Source: Mesodorylaimus sp. YZB2_4
Taxonomy: Eukaryota; Nematoda; Enoplea; Dorylaimida; Dorylaimidae
Direction of reading: 5' to 3'
NCBI GenBank assembly: GCA_030248295.1
Contig: JASANH010000209.1
Location: forward strand, 372,001-436,000
Length of the DNA stretch: 64,000 nt
The position numbers and the translations under genes are program-made. Below the pieces are notes generated by a model. The model ran no database searches. It saw nothing but the letters and a program-made list of their open reading frames with translations, and was not told the DNA's origin. Each line of letters opens with the position of its first letter. The first letter of the stretch is position 1. Below are positions 22,633 to 34,100 of this stretch, piece after piece.

Positions 22633-24588
22633 TCATCGTCATCGTCATATTTTACTCACCGCCCAAGCAAATACATGCACTCTAGGGGCGAGAGACACAG
22701 GATAAAAAAAAATACGAAGGTTAAAAATGCATAGCCGAAATGTCATTATAAAAACGTGAAAAACCTCTGAAAACCGTCTCAGAAGGCGCAGCATTCCATA
22801 AAAGCGTAGACGAATAAATAAAGCTTTGTTTATAAGACTCAGTAAAATGCCTGGGGACAACCAGATGATGGGCCTTCGCAGGTACGAGCGCTAACACGAA
22901 AATCAGATTTGTGAGAGAATCGTGCATTTCCAAAATCTTGAATACCATGGTAAAATTTATAAAACTGAGTCAATTTCAAACCTTTCCTCCTATCATAAAG
23001 CGTAGACCAACAAGCTTTACCCAAGGCATCAGAATAAGAACTGGCAAAATCGTTCAATGCTAGCCTAAGTGCGTACCTATTGGCACGCTCCAATTGATCA
23101 ATATCAGTCTTTAAAACAGGATCCCATGCTACGCAACCACATTCTAAAATTGATCTGATACATGAATCGTGAACTTTCATAAAAACAGGAGGCGGTGCAT
23201 GTCTCCCCAGTTTCCTCCTAAGTGCACCAATCATAGCGTTGCATCGACGCACTGCCACATATATGTTCACTGAATTTCATATCCGACGCGAACAAAACAC
23301 CCAAATATTTTACCTCATGGTACCAGGTCAAAGTTTGCCCACACAATTGCAAATTTGGCAGCAGATCGAATTTCGAATGACCATATCGAAATAAAATCAC
23401 TTGCGATTTGGCACTGTTAAACGTAAGCCCGGCAGATCCAACCCAGTCCGAGATAAAGTTGATGGCAGGTTGCACTTGACGCTCAGCTTCCGTAATCGAC
23501 TTCACTGGCACGAATAGACCAGTATCATCCGCGTATGCCTGGAGCAGGAAATTTGGGAAACAGTCTGAAAACTGACGCAACAACGAGTCCATATACAACA
23601 CAAAGAGTGTCGGGCCGAGTACACTCCCCTGTGGAACGCCACTCGGAACTGGTATCCAATTTGATGAGCAGTCACCGATGACAACTCGCTGAGACCGTCC
23701 CGATAAATATGATTGCAGCCAACGAATGATCTTCCCAGGAAGGTGTGACTGACAAAGACGTTTCAGAAGAAGGGCATGGGGAACCTTATCAAAGGCCTTT
23801 TGAACGTCCAAAAATACTCCAACCACAAATTTACTAGCCTAGGAATTCAATGCATCGTGAATGAATTGCGATGCATTAATGAGGGCGGAGTTCGTCCCTC
23901 TTCTTTTGCAGAATCCATGCTGATTGCTCGACAGATTCGTAGTTGAGCGAATCAGACGGTCAATATGCTTCTCCAATAACTTTGACAAAATAGAAAGCAA
24001 AGAGATTGGCCGATACGACTTGATACTATTCTTGTCTCCAGGTTTAGGGATCGGGATGACTTTAGCTGATTTCCACGAATCAGGAAACTGCTCTTCGTGA
24101 ATCGATCGATTGAACAAAACAGTCAATGCCGGCGAGATCGAAGAGGCAATATTCTTGAGAACTCGAGGTGTGAGCTCGTCATCGCCTGGTGCACTGTTCG
24201 AACGTAGATTCTGAATTTCACGTCGAACAAAAGTTTCTGTAACGGAATAATCTCTGAAGTCGTCGAGATCAGGCGTGGGAGGAGTAAAATTGCCAAAGTC
24301 AGTATGGTTGAAATTTGTAGAAAATTGCTGATTCAATGAATTGGCTTTTTCCGCATTACTAAGCAAAGGTCGATCAAATTCGTCGACTAAAACTGGAATC
24401 GATCGATCGTTTGAAGACAAGCCACGGATTGCCGACCAAAAAGCATGCGGAGTGTCGGAGTTCGAAAAAGTCTCCTCAACAAATTCAGATTTCGCTTTTC
24501 GAATCATTTTGACTCATTTCGAACGAAGCGAAAGAAACGTTCGATGATCAGCTTCAGCGCCAGTCCGTTTCCAAGATTTATACGCAGC
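22633..24588 (-). mobile_element. 5'-truncated, decayed CR1/Jockey-like LINE (reverse transcriptase)
   Basis: Non-LTR retrotransposon ORF2 remnant. RT motifs on the minus strand: PVLVDEFDRP.., KVIPIPKPGDK, YRPISLLSILSK, NQHGFCKRRGT, GVFLDVQKAFDKVPH, SGVPQGSVLGP, the catalytic YADDT, KSQVILF and KYLGVLF. The typical 3' region follows (ESYKQSFIYSSTLLWN). Lesions are in-frame stops near 24516 (TGA) and 23839 (TAG) and frameshifts near 23262 and 22880. The 3' end is a short tandem tail, (ATGACG) about three times at 22633-22648, as in CR1/Jockey-type elements, rather than poly(A). There is no endonuclease domain, so it is 5'-truncated. It is inserted in a TIR element: compare the uninterrupted sequence at 61345-61375. 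Confidence 0.85.
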
Positions 24589-25625
24589 AGGGCCTCGCCA
24601 GCCCAATTCTCCATGGGACTTTCAATCATATTAGCTGGCCAGCAGTCATGATATGGTAAGCGAGGCTATGCTATGCTATATTTACTATTCCAAAAAGATT
24701 ATCAGCCCACTAAAGTGGCACAGCACAGCAAGCGAGGCTGTGAGGTGACTAGGGAGAGGTGGGCATCCCAATCCCGATTCCGATCCTGATCCTGACATCG
24801 TGGCATCGGGATTCTGCTAATAATTATGATATGCGTAAGCATGGTACACTCTGATCCATCATATCTGCCGTGAAGCAGTAGCGATGAAGAGGCAACTCAA
24901 ATCGATCGATAATGATAGCAGCACTGATTTTACTTAGGCTAGGCTAACATCGCTGGACGCTTATCGAAACTGCGAATGTATTCATCAATTTTAGCTTATT
25001 TATAATGACTGAAACTCGACCTGATCAAAAACCTGGATGAATGAAGTGAGGAAAATAGACTCATCTCCTTCGCGTGTGCAGACAATGTATGACCTCAAAC
25101 AAAAAATCCCGATCCCGATCGGGCTTGCCCTGATCCCGATCCCAGAAAAAGGTGATCCCGACCTATCCCTGGAGGCCCGACCACGCTCTCACAGCGGGTT
25201 CAATGTGTCTTCACCGGGAGCACATCCACACGAGGCCATACTGGGTGAGAAGGGGCTCAGGCTTAGCTTAGGGACCTTCCCGGCTGGTGTTCGAGGACAG
25301 TTCCCCAAGTCTCTGCTCTTTGGGTGGGCGTCCGCCATTTGACAGTAGCAGTGGTGTCGCCCAGAGCCAGGTGTCCAAAGCCAGCGACGAGCTACTAAAG
25401 TGCCGTCCTCCGTCGGCATAAAACCTAGGTCTCCCAGACAGGGTTGCGGGCCAGAAAGGCGGATCAACACCCTTCACCAGCTGAGCCATCGCCTCCCGAC
25501 TTCTCCTTTTTGGATCAGATGCCATTCCAGCTGGGAATAAAAGTCCTGATGAACCCGAAATCATTTTCGAGAACGAACGACTGAGGAGAAAAGGAGACGA
25601 ACAGTTTCGAATGATAGAGGGTTGT
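24589..25625. mobile_element. Continuation of the GGGGCCATCC TIR element (copy 1) with GATCCC microsatellites
   Basis: Closely parallels 61360-62560: shared TCAATCATATTAGCTGGCCA, AGCGAGGCTGTGAGGTGACT, CCCGATCC runs, and the SINE-like block 25190-25500. Copy 2 holds roughly 200 bp extra around 61910-62110. No coding sequence is seen. Confidence 0.6.
25190..25500 (-). mobile_element. tRNA-derived SINE-like repeat, family A (copy 2)
   Basis: The minus-strand head GGCGATGGCTCAGCTGGTGA fits an RNA polymerase III A box (TRGCNNAGYNGG). A weaker B-box-like stretch lies about 70 nt on (25415-25432). The body is very similar to 62130-62444. Confidence 0.6.
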
Positions 25626-26240
25626 GTAATAGAGGCTGTCATTATCATTCAGTTGCGGTGGGGACTGTGCAGGAGTAATTTAAAGCTAGCTCACGTGAAG
25701 GTGTTCCAACCTAGAGCAAGAGACAGTATCATACATTGCATTTTTGCAAACCCTTGTCTTGTAGAAGAATTCGCAAAGCCCAATCGAAAATCGATCGATA
25801 ACGAGAATCGCAAAATAAAATTGCACCTATTTGCGCCCGCATTCGAAACGGATTGGCATCGACGAGAGCGACCTAGAGAAGCAAGAGTTAAGGGCACAGT
25901 CGCATGCCAGACGCCACATTAATTCGGCGTATGGCCAGAGTAAATGCTGCCACCCAATGTCTTGAGAAGTGGCAGGCTATAAGATCTATGCATCGAGCTA
26001 CATAAAAGCAGAGACTCCACGCAAGCGCATCCTGCGCCCTTACCTGAAGACTTTTTGTAAGCAGCCGTGATTATGATGATCACACTAGCAAGAATCGAGC
26101 GGCACCACAATTTGACTCTCGCCGATCGATAGCACGCATGTTAGTCCGGAGTTAATGATTTTACTTCGAGAAAAAACGAGCATTCATCACACTAGCTGAT
26201 CACATTTCACCTTTCTTCTCATCATCAGCACACTTTTTCA
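25626..26240. other. Region between the TIR element and vWA copy B
   Basis: No supported exon. The stretch 26060-26215 resembles 14060-14210 (3' flank of vWA copy A; shared GAGAAAAAACGAGCATTCAT), so the duplication includes the downstream flanks. Confidence 0.45.
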
Positions 26241-27719
26241 CTAGCCACGCGGTTTCTGCGTACGGCCGCCAGGATTCACCGATTTGGTCAGTTTCTTCGA
26301 CTCGGCATTGGGTTTGGTCGATTTGGCACCAGGTTTCACACTGACGTAGCCAGGTTTCACCGATTTCGTCAGTTTCTTCGATTCGGCGCTGGCTTTGGTC
26401 GATTTGGGGCTCGGGTTCACGGACATGTAGCTCGGTTTCTTGGACTGCCTAGCCATGCTTCCACCGATCGCGCTGGCTCCAGCACGTCCTTTCCTCGACG
26501 AACTGATGGCACTTTGACCGCCGATGGAGGCAGATTCTTTTTTCTTCAGTTGTTTGGCCGCCGCTTTCTTTTTCTTGACCAAGAGGACGACGATGATGAT
26601 CACGATGATCATGACGATAGCGGCCAGTCCGATGATCACCCCGATCAGCATCCAGTTCGTGTCCTCCTCTTTTTCCGTCTCCTTCGCCTGCACGTTCTCC
26701 CCAGTCGTGTTCACCGCGGTCGTCTTCCTAGTCATGCTTGTGCTCCGAGCCATGGTCGATGCAGCAGTCGCTGTACATTGGCCGCACTTGTTGTAGATCG
26801 GGCAGTTCTCCATTCCTGGTGGTGGTGGGCAGACACCGGAACAGTCGAGCTTTTGTCCCTTGGAGAAGTGGCGATCGCATTCCTTCTCGCACTTTTCGTC
26901 ATCGCACTTCAGAACGTCGCTCACAAGCGCAGCCGCGCACTTGGCGTTGCTGTCGCCCGAGTAGTCGGGTTGACTCAGTTTCGGGCGCAGACCGGGCTCA
27001 CACTTCTTTCCGCCATCTTCCCAGAAATAGCAGCTCGTACACAGATCTTGCCAGATGAGGTCCCTGAAGTTCCAGACTTCGTCGACAACATTTTTGAAAA
27101 ACACGTCGTCTGCCACGGCCTTGTTCCTCTTCGGGGCGTAGATTTCAGAGTAGTTTTTGGTGCCGGCGGCCGCATTAGTGCTGTACACGATGTAGTGGAA
27201 AACGCCATTCTGACGCAGAGCCTCGACCTCTGTTTTCACGTTCGGCCAAGAGTGTGCGGAGTAGCTAATGTAGAGAAAGATCAACTTGGCTCGGTCTTGA
27301 TTGTTCAAGTCGAACATCTGTTGACGAACGTGGCGAAGGGCGGCATCGAATTCGTATTGTGCGACTGTTGACCGTGCTAACCCTAACGCTTTTGGGAAAT
27401 CGTTAATGAAGGCCCGGTACCGAGTGACATCGCCAGAAAGGCTGAACCAGACATTGGAGACATCGACCCAGCGTATTTTCACAGGAAAGACGATGGCCAC
27501 CCTCACTTTCTGCTCGTCCAGTTCAATGTAGTCTGGCAATTTCGAGAGTGCGGTCTTCAGATTAGATTGCTGATTCGCTAAAACGGGGTCAACGATGAAG
27601 ACGATGTCCATCTTTCCCGTCAGTTTTTCGATGTTCGAGGCGAGGCTGGGCGAGATCAAGGCGAGGACCAGCAACGAGGCGATCAGATGAGACGAAGCAT
27701 TGGCAGAGAACTGAGCCAT
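26241..27719 (-). CDS. vWA-domain single-pass membrane protein, copy B (open)
   Basis: Intronless 492-residue ORF. I chose ATG 27719 because a hydrophobic signal peptide follows directly (LIASLLVLALISPSLAS); an upstream in-frame ATG at 27815 would bury it. Domains: vWA-like domain about 28-215 (DIVFIVDP, KVRVAIVF, AKLIFLYISYS, GVFHYIVYST), Cys-rich stalk about 235-310 (CDDEKCEKECD, CPPPPGMENCPIYNKCGQC), Thr-rich linker, membrane span about 345-370 (MLIGVIIGLAAIVMIIVI), then a basic tail. The tail repeats KLTKSVxPG and KPxYxSVxP, giving paired Tyr motifs YMSVNP and YVSVKP. The canonical MIDAS DxSxS is not present (DPVLA), so metal-dependent ligand binding is doubtful. I infer a secretory-pathway or cell-surface protein. 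I do not recognise the family beyond the vWA fold. Confidence 0.75.
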   Translation of the reverse strand: MAQFSANASSHLIASLLVLALISPSLASNIEKLTGKMDIVFIVDPVLANQQSNLKTALSKLPDYIELDEQKVRVAIVFPVKIRWVDVSNVWFSLSGDVTRYRAFINDFPKALGLARSTVAQYEFDAALRHVRQQMFDLNNQDRAKLIFLYISYSAHSWPNVKTEVEALRQNGVFHYIVYSTNAAAGTKNYSEIYAPKRNKAVADDVFFKNVVDEVWNFRDLIWQDLCTSCYFWEDGGKKCEPGLRPKLSQPDYSGDSNAKCAAALVSDVLKCDDEKCEKECDRHFSKGQKLDCSGVCPPPPGMENCPIYNKCGQCTATAASTMARSTSMTRKTTAVNTTGENVQAKETEKEEDTNWMLIGVIIGLAAIVMIIVIIIVVLLVKKKKAAAKQLKKKESASIGGQSAISSSRKGRAGASAIGGSMARQSKKPSYMSVNPSPKSTKASAESKKLTKSVKPGYVSVKPGAKSTKPNAESKKLTKSVNPGGRTQKPRG

Positions 27720-27892
27720 TTCGATTGATCGAGCTTCTCGAATTGTAATGAATTTGAAGGTTTGCAAAAACACAGCGTCAGCTGGCAGAGAGCGAGAGCG
27801 AGAGCACAACCGCACGTGGGGTTGACAGATTCGGAATAAGGGGCTGGCTGTACGCCGGAACGAAGCTGCCCTTTACATTGCTCTAGCTGTGA

Positions 27893-29328
27893 AGGCTCGT
27901 TTATACTCGCTACGCTGCCGCTGGCGTAGCGCGCAGCACACAGGGTAAAGTATAGTTTCGCGGGGTACTGTACTACGACTATGCGAACTGCCGCCGAATG
28001 TCGTAGCGATGCAACGGCAGACGAAGTATAAACGATTCGTTTTGGGCTGCTGCCGCAGGACCGCCGAGTCGTACTTTTTGCACTAAGAAAAAAGTTAGTG
28101 CAAAAAATACGCGCCCGCGTACCGGCGGTCTCCTCTTTGAAAATATTTCACTTAATTATCTCAATTTAAATTTCAGCGACTTAGTTTGTCCGTTTTTAAC
28201 TATTCCAGCCTAGATATAAGTTTGATTGCATATTTTAAAATGCTGAAAATGTCACATTATAATTTTCATTCCTTTTTTCCAAAGGTGAATTGAGGAATTG
28301 CAAAATTTGAAATTTCAAGAGCGGCTGCTGCCTAGGAGTCATGATTTCTCCTTCGAGTGTAACCCACATTGGCCTGTATGGCTTCGACGACAAATGTAAA
28401 TTTCTAAAAGCTCCGGATCATCGAAGGTAAGTTTCAATTTTGCTGCGCCATGTTGTATTTATTTGTCATAGTTGTGCTGTCGACGGGCTCTATCCATGGC
28501 AAAGTCAGAATGATAATGAACAAATGAAACAAAGTTAGGAGATGCCCGTTTAACACACTGCACCTACTGTAGAAAAAGCCTGAACAGTTTTGCAATACTG
28601 TTCTGCGAACTTGTCAGTAATAGAATCAGAACAGGAGGTCACTTTCTGTAAACTGCTCAGTTTTGCAATTGCATCGTTATTTTCATGCTTTTAGATTTTA
28701 ATGACCTTCACCCAGCATTGAAGCGATCGATTACACTGTTTTCCAATTTTGAGGAGAGAAGGAGTGATAAATCGTGCCGTAAATCCAAGAATCCTTTCCG
28801 ACGTCTTGCCTATAGAAATGGCACTCAAGACATTGCTGGGGGATAAGAGTGACGGCAATGCTGATATGGTAGCATAAACTCTGTGTTTGGGTTCGAGATT
28901 GCACAGAAGTAACTGATTGCAATTTGTTAGATTACTAGTATGATGTGATACTCTCCAATTTTGTGTCAACAGATTCTGTCCATTTTCTGTCTGTTTCTAT
29001 CTGACTCTCTGCCAACAATAGAAAAAGTTAAATAAATAGCTGTCCGATATAGTCCGTTGTCTGTTCTGTACGAATAGGGCATGTCGGAATTGTAGGTAGA
29101 CACTCATTCGAGCTCATCCCCGGCTACTGTAGAAAATCGCGCACACAAGGCGAAAAAAGGGGTTTCCCGTTTTCAGCAGACAACTCTGCTCCGCCGCAGT
29201 ATTCCGATTTCTACGCGCGCAGGTCTCTACGCGCAGACCTACGCGCTGAAGTATAAACATCCCCCTGCTGCGCTCGGCGACGCTGTGCGCGCTACGCCAG
29301 CCGCAGCGTAGCGAGTATAAACGAGCCT
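27893..29328. mobile_element. 1.4-kb TIR transposon with TGA target duplication, probably non-autonomous
   Basis: The left end AGGCTCGTTTATACTCGCTA continues as an inverted repeat of the right end (...TAGCGAGTATAAACGAGCCT) for over 40 bp with few mismatches. Both sides carry TGA (27890-27892 and 29329-29331). Removing the element leaves one TGA and gives a sequence collinear with the related flank at 18736-18765 (TGTGAGAATAGCAAGATCGAAG). A 3-bp duplication suits PIF/Harbinger-type elements, but no transposase is recognisable; the longest ORF, 28691-28969 (-), has no familiar motif. A 16-bp hairpin lies at 28071-28110. Confidence 0.8.
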
Positions 29329-29331
29329 TGA

Positions 29332-31147
29332 GCGAAGCAAGATCGAAGAAGAGGGTTGTGCGAAAATGCAATGTTCAACTGTTTTTGCAGGTTATCTGTG
29401 AAATTTTCCTGTCGCACAAACGTGTGCTTTTCCCTTTCCCACTCAGCGGAGTTTGATAACAGAATTAGGACATATGCGAATGTGATAACCTGTTATTGGC
29501 CATAGACCTCAGGTCACCAAGGCCGTGGGTGACCTTATCATAAAACTAGCCAATCACTCGTTAGAGTACCCCATGTGTCATCCAGTCAGAAACTGGATTC
29601 CCTCTCCAACCGAAGCAAAATAAAGACTGCACATCAGCTGCGGAGACAATGCCTCTGGGGCGCTCACCACACAAACACTAGAGTTACGAGTCCATTTGTA
29701 GACATCTGAGACCATCGCGGCATCTGGCAGACTGATGCCCCTTTGGGCCCAATGACCATGGCCTCCCACTCGCTTTGGCCCACTGGCACCAGGGTTCCAT
29801 TTATTTGTTCCATCACTGGGATGTAAGAAGATGCTGAACAATACCAGCATCGACCGATCTGACCCTCGGCATGAATCCAGATCTCGATCCGGCTAATCAA
29901 GAAATCAGATATTCAAATGGGGATTACGTCTTTGGCATCATGCCTTCACCAGCCTGTCCTGTTTTCTCGTTGTCACTGTCCATCAGACCACTCCACAAAA
30001 CTCAGGAGAACTAACCTGCACCTCAGCGTCCAACAAGAATTTGGGAGAAAAACTTGGTATTTTCAAGTCCCGTATATATGCAGTAGTATGCCGCCTCTGT
30101 GGTGTAGCGGTGAAAGGCATGTGTCACAGTTTGCTTGGCGGTGCTGGAAACCAGTCGGCCCTGAGTTCAACTCTGGCAATTAGGGAACTTGGTCAAGTTC
30201 TCTCTACACTTTCTGCCTGCACTTTTTTTCAGCCTGGTGGAGGGTGACTCACTCTTCATCCCTCCAGGAGGCTCTCGAATCTGGGTCCCCTCACAGGGCA
30301 CAGCAGGGTATAGTTACCCCGCCGACATCGCGGAGTAGCGACTAACACACACCCTTGCCCGGCATGCATCCCGTGCAACGATGCTGTCTACGCCACCGGG
30401 TCCTATCTCCTAGCTACGGTATGAAGACCGCTAGGCTGGAGACTTACCAAGCTTCCGCTGGCTTATTGCCGATGAGTGCCGTCCAGCCATGTACACCGCC
30501 ACGCCCAACTTTATTCAAGCACTCTATTCAAGGCACAACCTCACAGGCTCGCAACCAAAGGAGAAACTGATAGCCAGCGAGCAGTGCGAGCTGTCCTCAG
30601 CCCTGCAACTCCGCCTACGAAACAATACTCACGCGCTCACACGCAGACAAACCTGAGACACAGGCAATGAATTGGCGCCACATTCAAACTGTCTAGGCAA
30701 CGGACATCACAACTTCATCACACCCGCATGGACCCTAGTCAGCTAACAAAGGACCAAAAGTTCGATCGTCCACTGGACCAACCAAGATATTCGAGGATCA
30801 GGAGGGATTTACAGTGAGGGGGTCCGCGAAAGTGGACGTCCATTTTAGGCGGGGGTCAAGGCAAAATGGACGCTGGTAGTAAAAAATCGCATTTTTGGTG
30901 GCCCTCACAAAAAGCCTGCCTGTTTTTTCACAAAGCTTGAATCTTCTAAATGTTGCGTTTTTAGTTTTATCTTTAACAACCTTACATTACTGCAGAGCCT
31001 GGAAAAAAGGATTCATAGAAGGTCAAGAAGCGCGTGCCGCCTCCGATCAAAGATTTTTGGTTAGCCGTGCACTCAAAGAGCGAATGGGATATGAATTTAA
31101 GAAATCCGCTGAAAAATCAAAGTGGGCGAAGGGTTTTTAACGAAGTA
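29332..31147. other. Intergenic region before CCDC51
   Basis: It holds the remainder of the vWA copy B upstream flank (29332-29420), a SINE-like repeat at 30097-30320, and otherwise unrecognised sequence. No exon is supported except a possible in-frame upstream extension of CCDC51 from 31091. Confidence 0.4.
30097..30320 (+). mobile_element. tRNA-derived SINE-like repeat, family C
   Basis: The tRNA-like head GCCTCTGTGGTGTAGCGGTG contains an A box. The B-box-like GAGTTCAACTC lies about 70 nt downstream (30162-30172). It has no closed cloverleaf and is followed by a non-tRNA body, as expected of a SINE. Confidence 0.5.
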
Positions 31148-34100
31148 ATGGCGGTTAGACGGTCATTTTTCAATTGCTTATCCTTGTCAAAAGAGAAAAC
31201 AGCGTCCTTATCGAAAACTATGGTAAAAGGAGAAAACATTCTGTTTCCTATTTTTGAGAAAATTATGCATAAATCATGAATTTTAGGTCCCGCTTTGTCG
31301 ATCGACAATAAACGCCAAATATTTGACATTTCACGAATCTCAATTCCAAATATTGCCTAGTCGTTATTTTTCCACATCTTTATCAAAATTCGGTGATGGT
31401 GGCAGTATTTTCAATTTGGTTCGCCGATACGAGGATTTAATCGGGTTGACAGAAGTTAAGGAAGCTCAAAGAGGCGTTTTGCAAGTACGACTAGTTGATT
31501 ACTCGATTAATTGTGGCTGACTCAAGCCAGAAATGGCTTGTCTTGACTGCTGATCGATTTTCGATCAATAGTTGATCAATCGCGCGATCGATTCATCAAT
31601 CTGCGGGTGATTAAAATCGATCAATCAATCGATTAATCGATTATTCAGCTATTTATCGAAATCTGGTCTAATCACCTGCTGATTGAACATCATTCAGGAG
31701 GAGATTAATCGATCGATAAATCATTGTGGACCAATCGATCGATCAATCTGCAGGTGATAAAAATCGATCGGCTTATCAATTAATCCTCGGGGTCCTACTA
31801 TTCGCATCGATTATCAAGCGCTGTGAATGGTTACATTATCGATTGGTTATCGATAGTCGCCGATGATCGACGTAGGTTGAGGACTGATCTTGCCTTTCCC
31901 CTCGGGCATTACAACACAATGCAAACTTCACAATGCTGGCATCACAAGTTTACAGACGGACATTCAAAGACGAATTGACTGTGATGGATTAACCTATCAT
32001 TACGAGACTGATCGATAAACTAATCAATCAATCGATAATCGCCTGATCAGACACTGTGACCAGTTGATTTGACCGTAATCAATGGCGCCGATCGATCACA
32101 TCCAGATCAATCGATCGATCTCGGCCAGATAATTCGATCGATCACCTAGTTACGATTGATCAGTTGTGCATTATCGATTGATCAATCGATATAGGTTGAG
32201 GATTGATCGTGCCTTTCCCCTCGGGCATTACAACACAATGCAAACTTCACAATGCTGGCACCACAAGTTCTCAGACTGACATTCAAAGACGAATTGACTG
32301 TGATGGATCAACCGATCATTACGAGACTGATCGATCAACTGATCAATCAATCGATAATCGCCTGATTAGACACTGTGACCAATTAATTTGACCGTAATGA
32401 ATGGCGCCGATCGATCACATCCAGATCAATCGATCGATCTCGGCCAGATAATTCGATCGATCAACTAGTTACGATTGATCAGTTTTGCATTATCGATTGA
32501 TCAATCGATATAGGTTGAGGATTGATCGTGCCTTCTTCCCTCGGGCATTCTATCGATATAATAAGGCACCATACCTAGTTGATCTATCTGATCGATCAGC
32601 GCTTTACGATCGATCACTTTTTCATGATCGATTGATCAACCAATCATCCGATTTTAGGCCGAAACCGATTTCCAACGTACTCAAGAGCTTCGACGGCAAA
32701 AGCAAAACGATATCCGCGATATACAAGATCAATTGCACGCGATTCGAATAGAATTGGACAAATCATCGCGGGGAGAAGATCGATATTTGACATTACTTAC
32801 CAAGGAACATTCATTGATCAAAGAAGAACAAAAACATTTGGACGAATTTAAACGACTAGAACACGCAGAACGTGATTGTTTTACCATTTTGTCCACTCGT
32901 CTTCGAGAAAGCCACGAAAAAGAGCGCGAACGAGGTGAACGCACAAAATATTGGTCAATTATCGGCTCGGCCATCGGGGCATTCATTGGCATCGTTGGTA
33001 CGACGGTGAATAATCGATTGCGATTACGAGAAGTCAAGAATATCGTACAAGAAGCCTCGGATCCTGGACGTGTTCAAACAGTCATCAATCAGTTGTCCGA
33101 TGTGGTACGTGTGCAACAACAGCAAGTCAGTTCTTTCGTCAATGATTTGAAGGTAAGGCGGGGTCTGGGGTCATTCGATTTACAAACGATAAGTCGTGAG
33201 CGGGAATCGAACCCTTGCTGTTGGATTGCAAAAGCAGCGTCCTAACCGCATATACTACTTTATTGTTTATCTTTTCTTCCATATCTGAAACCATATTTTA
33301 CACTACCATTCTCTGCAATTAGCCATAGCCAGCAGGCTGATGTCTCAAACCATACTTTACACACACACACCCGACACTACTCTATGCAGGTAGTAAGTCA
33401 GATCTGTAGCCTCCAATCTGAAACTATATTTTACGCACATGTATGTGCATACACACTACTCTGAGGTTAGTCATAGCCAGCAGTCTGATGTCTGCAACCA
33501 TACTTTACACATATACTCACCCGACACTACTTCGGGCAGGTAATTAGTCAGGTCAGCAGCCTACTATCTGAAACCATATTTTACACACACACTACTCTGT
33601 ACAGTTACTCAGGTCAGCAGCCTGCTGTCTGTGCAGTGCCTGGCATGGCATATCTTTTCGCTAAGATGGTTCATTGGAGTCGCTGCATTGTGTAAAAGCT
33701 GGTTACAGATAAGGGTTGCCCAAAACCTACATCAGATCACGTGACATAACACCGTAGTGTAGTTTCCACTATTGTGCACTTAGCATAGCCACCCTTTCTA
33801 GTCTATGCTCAACAAAGATCGTCACCTCGATCCGAGTTTATTACTGACCCCAGTTTCTACTCAATCATCCAAAGATTGGTTATCGGCTCAAGAAAGCGCC
33901 GAAATTATGTCAGCCATAAAAGAGCAAGAGAATCGAGTGGGCAAGGAAATGGAAGACATCAAAAAAATGATCGCAGCTGAACGAGGCTTCTCTATGAAAC
34001 ACGACGGCACTATAGTTTATGTGGGGCCCGAGATGATCAATTTGCTCGATCAAACTGAGAAGAATATCGAAACCAAACTCAAATTGCATACGCTGGTGGC

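Noticed and set aside
22839..24507. Intact reverse transcriptase gene
   Set aside because: Two in-frame stops and two frameshifts, no endonuclease domain, and a truncated 5' end.
26514..27371. 285-codon open frame on the + strand
   Set aside because: Antisense shadow of vWA copy B, with runs of Asp/His that are simply the complement of the Ile/Val membrane span.
27720..27815. Upstream start (ATG 27815) for vWA copy B
   Set aside because: It adds a charged 32-residue leader before the signal peptide; the equivalent region of copy A does not conserve it.
31485..32657. CRISPR-like array of regular repeats
   Set aside because: The period is 319 bp with no short repeat/spacer alternation, and it lies in an intron of a eukaryotic gene.
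33183..33253. Functional tRNA gene
   Set aside because: The A and B boxes look right, but the acceptor stem does not pair and the anticodon arm cannot be closed with a 7-nt loop.
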